From Burkholderiales bacterium PBB3 (GTDB taxonomy: Bacteria > Pseudomonadota > Gammaproteobacteria > Burkholderiales > Burkholderiaceae_C), in contig NKIK01000007.1 in NCBI GenBank assembly GCA_002256115.1, positions 60,799-124,798 on the forward strand: 64,000 nucleotides of DNA. The letters run 5' to 3'. This document shows, one piece after another, positions 59,284-64,000 of this stretch; position 1 is the stretch's first letter, and each line of letters begins with the position of its first letter. The position numbers and the translations under genes are program-made. The notes beneath the pieces are model-generated. The model made no database searches, was not told where the DNA came from, and was given only the letters and a program-made list of their open reading frames with translations.

Positions 59284-61344
59284 TTGCCCCTTCTTTCCAG
59301 GTCAGTTGTGCGGTTCTTTTCGGGCTTGGCTTCTTTGCTGAGCGCGCGCTATGGCGTCGTCGCCTTAAGCCTGCTGCTAGCCACTTTGTGCTGGCTAGGC
59401 ATTCACAGCGTATTCCCCAGCTGGCTTAAGGCCCTTGAAGAGCGCTCTGGCGACCTCGTCTGGAGCGCCACCGCCAAAAACACTGACGAGCGCCGCCTCA
59501 TCATTGTCGATATTGACGAACGCAGCTTGGCCGAGCTTGGCCCCTGGCCCTGGCCCCGCGCCACCCAGGCCAAACTCATTCAGGCCCTGGCAGATGCTGG
59601 CGTGCGCCAGCAAATCTTTGATGTGGTGTTTGACCAACCCCGCCCCGATGACGCGCCCCTGCTACAAGCCATACAAGCCCACAAACCCGTACTCGCCCAA
59701 ATATTTGCGCTAGAGCAGGGCGGCACTACCAATGTCGGCCAACCCGGCGGTGCTCTGGATTGGCCCACCTGCCCGCCGCCCTTTGCGCCCGCGCAAGGCT
59801 TCATTGCCAACCAAGCCGCATTTTCATCCGCGCTCAACACCAGCCACACCTTTATTGGTCACATCACCCCCCGCATAGCCGCAGACGGCGTGGTGCGCCA
59901 CCAGCCGGCCATAGTCTGCTGGAATGATCACTCTTACCCCGCGCTGGGTCTGGCTGCCATCATGCAAGCCAGTGGTGAGAAAACCCTGTCGCTCCAGCGC
60001 GGTGGTTGGTTAGATGCCCCCTGGGTGTTGGGCGGCGGTAGCCAAGCCGTAGCCAACATCCCGCTTGACGACAACGGCGACGTGCGCGTCTCTTGGCGCC
60101 TGCACCCCAGCAGCTTTATCAGCATATCGGCCGCAGACCTTGTCTCTGGCCGCGTGCGCGCCACCTTGCCGCCTGATGTGTTGGCTGGTGCCTGGGCGCT
60201 GGTCGGTAGCAGTGCCTTTGGCACCAATGACACCATTGCCACCCCATTTGGCGGAGTTAGTGCTGGCTTTCAGGCGCACGCCCAAATCATCACGGCCCTT
60301 ATTGATGGCCGTACCCCTTACACCCCACGAATCGCGCTGTGGGGTCAGATGCTTGCAGTGATGCTGGGTGTGCTGGCCCTGTATTACTTGTCTGGTGAAC
60401 CCCGTGTCGAATCTGCCGCAGGCCCCACCAACCCAGACACCACCACCACGCACTCCCGCTGGCCCAGTTATTTGCTGCCCGTAGTGGCTTTTGGCTGGTC
60501 ATTGGGTTTGTGGCTGACCCACGCTGCGCTACTGAGTTATGCCGCTGTGTGGGTAGGTTGGGTGGCCCCGGTTTTGTTTGTGCTGCTGCTGGGCATGGCC
60601 ATGGGTATCATTACCCACGCCAAAAGCCGCCTGGACCGGGATCGCCTCTACGCCCACCTCTCTAGCTACCTGCCTGCGCCTGTGGCGGCATCGCTGGCGC
60701 TTCAGTCCCCGTCTAGCGCCATCAAAGCCAGCACTCGCCAAGTCAGCGTCATGTTTGCCGATATTCGCAACTTCTCAGCCTACTGCGAAGCCCGCCCCCC
60801 TGAAGAAGCCGCCGCCGTGCTGCATGCCTTCTTTTCAGCCGCCACCCGCGTTGTAGAGGCCCAGGGCGGCATCATTGAAGCCTTTCAGGGTGACGCCGTC
60901 ATTGCCGTCTGGAACACCGGGTCCGACGCCGCGCCTGACGCCGCACACCCCGCGCATACCCCCAAGGCCAGCCACTCCCAGCAAGCCCTGCAGGCCGCCA
61001 TCAACCTCCAGGTGGCCGTGCTAGACGTCTTGCCAGACCCCGCCCCCGCCGGGCTAGAGCCTCTTAGTCTGGGCATTGGCGTAGAAACTGGCCCCGCCAT
61101 GGCCGGCTCATTTGGCCTGGCCAGCCGCCGCGCCCACATGGTCATGGGCCGTACGGTTACCATTGCCAGTCGGCTGGTCGCCATGACGGCGGACCTGGCC
61201 CACCCCATACTGGTGGGGGAGGGCCTTGCTGCGCAGGTGGGAGGGGTAGGACTTGAATCCATGGGCACCTTCTTGCTTGACGGCATGCGCGTGCCCCACC
61301 ACGTTTACGCCTACCCCATTGTTCGTGCGCCCCGTATTTACTAA
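59284..61344 (+). CDS. CHASE2 / class III nucleotidyl cyclase-like protein with noncanonical active site
   Basis: A 686-residue membrane protein; TTG start directly after the fecR-like stop. One N-terminal membrane segment is followed by a periplasmic CHASE2 sensor (LIIVDIDERSLAELGPWPWP, GVVRHQPAI), then three membrane segments and a cytosolic class III cyclase domain. Both metal aspartates are present, Asp493 (FADIRNFS) and Asp537 (FQGDAVIAVW). The adenine-selecting Lys is replaced by Ala533, and the transition-state Asn by Thr626 (GRTVTIASRL), while Arg630 is kept. It may be inactive or use another nucleotide. Confidence 0.87.
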   Translation: MPLLSRSVVRFFSGLASLLSARYGVVALSLLLATLCWLGIHSVFPSWLKALEERSGDLVWSATAKNTDERRLIIVDIDERSLAELGPWPWPRATQAKLIQALADAGVRQQIFDVVFDQPRPDDAPLLQAIQAHKPVLAQIFALEQGGTTNVGQPGGALDWPTCPPPFAPAQGFIANQAAFSSALNTSHTFIGHITPRIAADGVVRHQPAIVCWNDHSYPALGLAAIMQASGEKTLSLQRGGWLDAPWVLGGGSQAVANIPLDDNGDVRVSWRLHPSSFISISAADLVSGRVRATLPPDVLAGAWALVGSSAFGTNDTIATPFGGVSAGFQAHAQIITALIDGRTPYTPRIALWGQMLAVMLGVLALYYLSGEPRVESAAGPTNPDTTTTHSRWPSYLLPVVAFGWSLGLWLTHAALLSYAAVWVGWVAPVLFVLLLGMAMGIITHAKSRLDRDRLYAHLSSYLPAPVAASLALQSPSSAIKASTRQVSVMFADIRNFSAYCEARPPEEAAAVLHAFFSAATRVVEAQGGIIEAFQGDAVIAVWNTGSDAAPDAAHPAHTPKASHSQQALQAAINLQVAVLDVLPDPAPAGLEPLSLGIGVETGPAMAGSFGLASRRAHMVMGRTVTIASRLVAMTADLAHPILVGEGLAAQVGGVGLESMGTFLLDGMRVPHHVYAYPIVRAPRIY

Positions 61345-62740
61345 ACAACTGGCAATAAAGCAATTCAGGCTTAAGCAACTCACGCTCAGGCAATTTGCGC
61401 TCGGGCACTTCGCCCTTATTGCTACGTTTTTTATAGCTGCTTCCGCACATTCTGCGTGCGTTATGCCCGATTTGGCTGTTCCTTTAGAGCAGCAAATCAG
61501 CCTACTCAGTGATTGCCAGCGCAACCCCAAGTATTTGGCCCAAGTAGGCCGCCTGCTGATACAAAACGGCCGCTACCTAGACGCGCTAGACCACCTGGAG
61601 CGCGCCCTCATGCTGGATGCCGACCAGCCCGCCGTGCAACTGGACTACGCCGTCGCCTTGGCGGGCACTGGTGATATTTTGTCGGCCACCTTACTCATAG
61701 ACGGCATCTTGGCCCAGCCCGGCCTAGACCCCAGCGTGCGTGCCACCCTGGTGCGCGCCAAGCAGCGCTTTGTGCGCACCCCCAGCGCCGTGCTGGCGGC
61801 ACCTACCAGCGCCCCGTTTACCCTCAACCTGAGTGCCAACGTGCGCTACGGGCATGACAGCAACCTGCTGGGTGCCCCCGCCCTCAGCAGCATAGAGCTC
61901 ACTTTTCCGGGTGAAGTGGTGCAGCTGCCGCTCAGCACCACCAACACCCCGCGCCCAGGACACTACCTGCGCACCGATGCCAAGCTAGAGCTGGGCCGCC
62001 AATACCCCGATGGCAGCCGCTGGGAGTTGGCTACCAACCTCATGACCCGCACCAGCCCTGCGGTGCCCGATGCCAACACCCGCCAAGTAGAGCTGGTTTT
62101 GGAATACAGCCAACCCCAGCAAAACAGCTGGGGCCGCTACATCGGGGCTAACCTGGTAGCTATTACTACCGATGGCGGCACCCGCTACACCACCCAAGGC
62201 CTGGCCGCAGGGCTGCAACTATCCGCCCTTGCAGCCGCGCTGCGCAGCACCTGCAGCGCCCGCATGGGCCTAGAACTGCACCGCAGTGACCTGGTTAGCA
62301 ACCCCATACTCTCAGGCCACTACGCTGGCGTTACTGGTCTGCTAGCCTGCAGCGCCCCCACCGGTGTGCAGTGGCAGCTATCCGCCAAAGGCGGGCGCGA
62401 CTACTCCCAAGACCCAGACCGCCCCGGCTCTACCCAAAACCTGACCAGCCTGCGCGGCGTAGCCATGCTGCCCTATACCAGTGCTACCAGCGCTGCCAGC
62501 ACCTGGGTGCTAGAGACCGAATACACCCGCACCCAAGACAGCACCGGCTACAGCCCCCTGCTTAAAAACGGCGAACCCCGCCGCACCGACCGCATCACTG
62601 GCCGCCTGGAGTATCAGCGCCCACTATCAAATAGCGCTACCGCTACACTAGGCGCTGAATGGTCTAGCCAAGAATCCAATCTTTCCCTCTTCCAGGTAAA
62701 GAGCTGGGGCCCCTACGCTGCGCTACGCGTAATCTGGTAG
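61325..62740 (+). CDS. TPR plus outer-membrane beta-barrel protein
   Basis: About 471 residues from GTG 61325; other starts (CTG 61349, ATG 61253) are possible, and all lie in or near the cyclase 3' end. The N-terminus is a signal peptide (HFALIATFFIAASAHSAC) built from a tandem repeat and a dispersed repeat. TPR-like helices follow (LAQVGRLLIQNGRYLDALDH, then LERALMLDADQPAVQLDYAV), then about 290 residues of amphipathic strands ending YAALRVIW, with the terminal aromatic typical of outer-membrane barrels. The layout resembles Slam-type translocators of surface lipoproteins, but that assignment is only by architecture. Confidence 0.72.
   Translation: MRPVFTKQLAIKQFRLKQLTLRQFALGHFALIATFFIAASAHSACVMPDLAVPLEQQISLLSDCQRNPKYLAQVGRLLIQNGRYLDALDHLERALMLDADQPAVQLDYAVALAGTGDILSATLLIDGILAQPGLDPSVRATLVRAKQRFVRTPSAVLAAPTSAPFTLNLSANVRYGHDSNLLGAPALSSIELTFPGEVVQLPLSTTNTPRPGHYLRTDAKLELGRQYPDGSRWELATNLMTRTSPAVPDANTRQVELVLEYSQPQQNSWGRYIGANLVAITTDGGTRYTTQGLAAGLQLSALAAALRSTCSARMGLELHRSDLVSNPILSGHYAGVTGLLACSAPTGVQWQLSAKGGRDYSQDPDRPGSTQNLTSLRGVAMLPYTSATSAASTWVLETEYTRTQDSTGYSPLLKNGEPRRTDRITGRLEYQRPLSNSATATLGAEWSSQESNLSLFQVKSWGPYAALRVIW
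61343..61417 (+). repeat. Five copies of a 15-base tandem repeat in a signal-peptide coding region
   Basis: Codes KQLAI KQFRL KQLTL RQFAL GHFAL, each unit 15 bases, forming the basic-hydrophobic start of the signal peptide of the TPR/barrel protein. Copy 6 (IATFF) is degenerate. Confidence 0.7.
61424..61480. repeat. Dispersed short repeat, copy 5, inside a coding region
   Basis: ACGTTTTTTATAGCTGCTTC then CGCACATTCTGCGTGCGTTA and a GATTTGGCTGTT tail align with the copy at 6829. Here it encodes TFFIAASAHSACVMPDLAV, the end of the signal peptide. Confidence 0.65.
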
Positions 62741-63046
62741 TAACTGGCTGCGCCACCTAAACTTATATTCAGTGTTGTTTTATTGCAAAAGCACCCAAAA
62801 CATGGTGTCGGCAGTTACAAGCTGTGATGCTAGTCACCCGAATCTGACCCAACTCGTGGCTACAATGGCCGCTAAGCTAGCCTGAAGAGGTTGGACTGCA
62901 GGAGCTACATGGGTGGCGGCAGACAGCAAATTCCCGGCAAACTTGTGAGAAGGTGGGGCTACTTCGTACACAGACAGTGCGAACGAGGGCGACCTTTTTA
63001 ATAGCAACTTGTTTTTTTAAACTTAACTTCACTAAGGAAGATACAA
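62741..63046 (+). other. Gene-free stretch before the surface protein
   Basis: About 306 bases with no convincing gene. It presumably holds the promoter and leader of the next gene; the last part is AT-rich (TTTTTAATAGC, TTGTTTTTTTAAAC). AAGGAAG before the ATG at 63047 is the ribosome site. No clear promoter motif or hairpin was found. Confidence 0.5.
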
Positions 63047-64000
63047 ATGCCCGCAGCAATTTTTGGCGCCCAAGCAGCCGTAACGATCTTGAACCGTGCG
63101 TTCAACGACATCTCTCCAGCAGCCTTGGTGTACACCAACCAAGTTAACGAAGCATCCGCAGACATCAATGCATTTGCTATCACTTTCGGCAAGTCTTTCG
63201 CTTCTTTGAGCGATGCTGCTCTGGCAAGCCGCGTTTTGGGTAACCTGGGCCTGCTGCCAAATGCTGACCTGCTGCTCGGCGTGACCGATTACTTTGCTGC
63301 TAACTCCGCCGCGCGCGGTTTGGTGGTATTGCAGTTGGGCCAGATCCTGACCAACCTTGAGTCCGCAACTGGTAGCCTGGCTATTTACGCCCCAGCAGCC
63401 GTGGCATGGAACAGCGAAGTTACCACTTCCTATACTTACTCTGCTACAGCCACTAACACAGTGCCTTCGCCAATGGGTGACCAGACCCAAATCTTGGCTG
63501 CCGCTGCGCAAGCTAAAGCCGCTGCCTCTTTGACTGCTGCCACTACAGCGTCAACAGCTGCTACTACAGCCGCTACCGCACTGACAACAGCCATCTCCGC
63601 TGAAGCCGCTGCCAAGACCAAGGCCGACCTGACTGACGCCGCTGCCCTGACAACAGCCAGCACCACTGCCGCTACTGCCAAGACAACTGCTGACGCTGCC
63701 CTGACTGCCGCTGTTGCTGCCAAGACAGCTGCTGATGCAGACGTTGTTGTCAAGCAAGCCGCTCTGGTCGCTGCCGTTGCTGGTGGTGTGCAAGCCACTA
63801 TTGATGCTGCTGCTGTTGCTGCTAACACCGCTACAGCAGTTGCTGCAGCCCGTACCACAGACGTTACCAACAAGACTACTGCTGCTGCTACTGCTGCTAC
63901 AGCTGCTACTAATACTACTGCACAAGAATCACTGGACACGGACTCGGTATTAGTTTTCTTACATCATCTTGGCATTACACAATATCAAGTTCATAAGCGC
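63047..64000 (+). CDS. Ala/Thr-rich surface-layer/RTX-like protein, N-terminal part (runs off window)
   Basis: Open to the end of the window (318 codons). TAAGGAAG precedes the ATG. No signal peptide is seen. The first 130 residues (MPAAIFGAQAAVTILNRAFN, ... SDAALASRVLGNLGLLPNAD, LVVLQLGQILTNLESATG) follow a pattern I associate with N-termini of S-layer-like and large RTX-type proteins exported by type I secretion in betaproteobacteria. From about 150 on it is a long Ala/Thr-rich helix with many AAAKTAAD-like units. The last 25 codons (ESLDTDSVLVFLHHLGITQY) and the matching DNA are of different composition, which may be the true continuation or an assembly artefact. Confidence 0.65.
   Translation, partial: MPAAIFGAQAAVTILNRAFNDISPAALVYTNQVNEASADINAFAITFGKSFASLSDAALASRVLGNLGLLPNADLLLGVTDYFAANSAARGLVVLQLGQILTNLESATGSLAIYAPAAVAWNSEVTTSYTYSATATNTVPSPMGDQTQILAAAAQAKAAASLTAATTASTAATTAATALTTAISAEAAAKTKADLTDAAALTTASTTAATAKTTADAALTAAVAAKTAADADVVVKQAALVAAVAGGVQATIDAAAVAANTATAVAAARTTDVTNKTTAAATAATAATNTTAQESLDTDSVLVFLHHLGITQYQVHKR

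Noticed and set aside
63436..63939. Ala/Val-rich minus-strand frame at the right end
   Set aside because: It is the complement of an Ala/Thr codon repeat in the plus-strand surface protein.

Overview
The window reads as a chromosomal segment of a betaproteobacterium, most likely Burkholderiales/Comamonadaceae (Rhodoferax-like). The grounds are the style of the housekeeping proteins (PrfC, AhcY, MetF, RlmJ, a UvrA tail with a long insert), an SAH riboswitch ahead of ahcY, and five copies of a short dispersed repeat (core TATAGCTGCT..CGCA) of a kind I associate with this family. No rRNA or tRNA gene, CRISPR array, or complete insertion sequence or prophage was seen.

Layout. 1-6818: a uvrA 3' end, a DUF2239 gene with a palindrome over its promoter, a MATE exporter, a secreted protein, and a Spy/CpxP-like envelope-stress cluster with a CpxRA-like two-component system. 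6829-18153: an accessory island. It holds a collapsed type I restriction locus (hsdR start fused to hsdS end), a coiled-coil membrane protein paired with a GmrSD-like DUF262/DUF1524 protein, an AlbA_2 ATPase with an in-frame stop, a HigB-HigA-SecB-like toxin-antitoxin-chaperone (TAC) operon, a dnaN 5' fragment, a RES/Xre toxin-antitoxin pair with a coupled PPC-domain gene, and an HTH/nucleotidyltransferase pair. 18301-28820: mostly core genes: a histone-deacetylase-like amidohydrolase, an orphan histidine kinase, prfC, the SAH-riboswitch-ahcY-tlyA-like-metF methionine-cycle operon, rlmJ, and a transmembrane Ser/Thr kinase.

28956-52661: a type II secretion operon gspE-F-G-H-I-J-K-L-M-D. It is followed by a methyltransferase, a glycosyltransferase, a GspC/PilP-like protein, a giant deacetylase/triple-glycosyltransferase protein, a methyltransferase with two degenerate glycosyltransferase-like domains, a lipoprotein, and two large exported proteins each ending in a strong terminator. 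By eye this block is more AT-rich than its flanks. I infer a secretion-plus-glycan-decoration locus, with the exported proteins as possible cargo.

52766-64000: an acyltransferase-like and a GNAT-like gene, and a Wzm/Wzt-type polysaccharide ABC exporter. Then come a Crp/Fnr regulator divergent from a FecR / CHASE2-cyclase / TPR-beta-barrel operon, and the start of an Ala/Thr-rich surface protein that runs off the window. The theme of the right half is building, secreting and decorating a cell surface. The strongest candidates for something unusual are the TAC module, the coiled-coil/GmrSD-like pair in the ruined hsd operon, the noncanonical cyclase/Crp pair, and a signal peptide apparently built from a 15-base tandem repeat plus a copy of the dispersed repeat.
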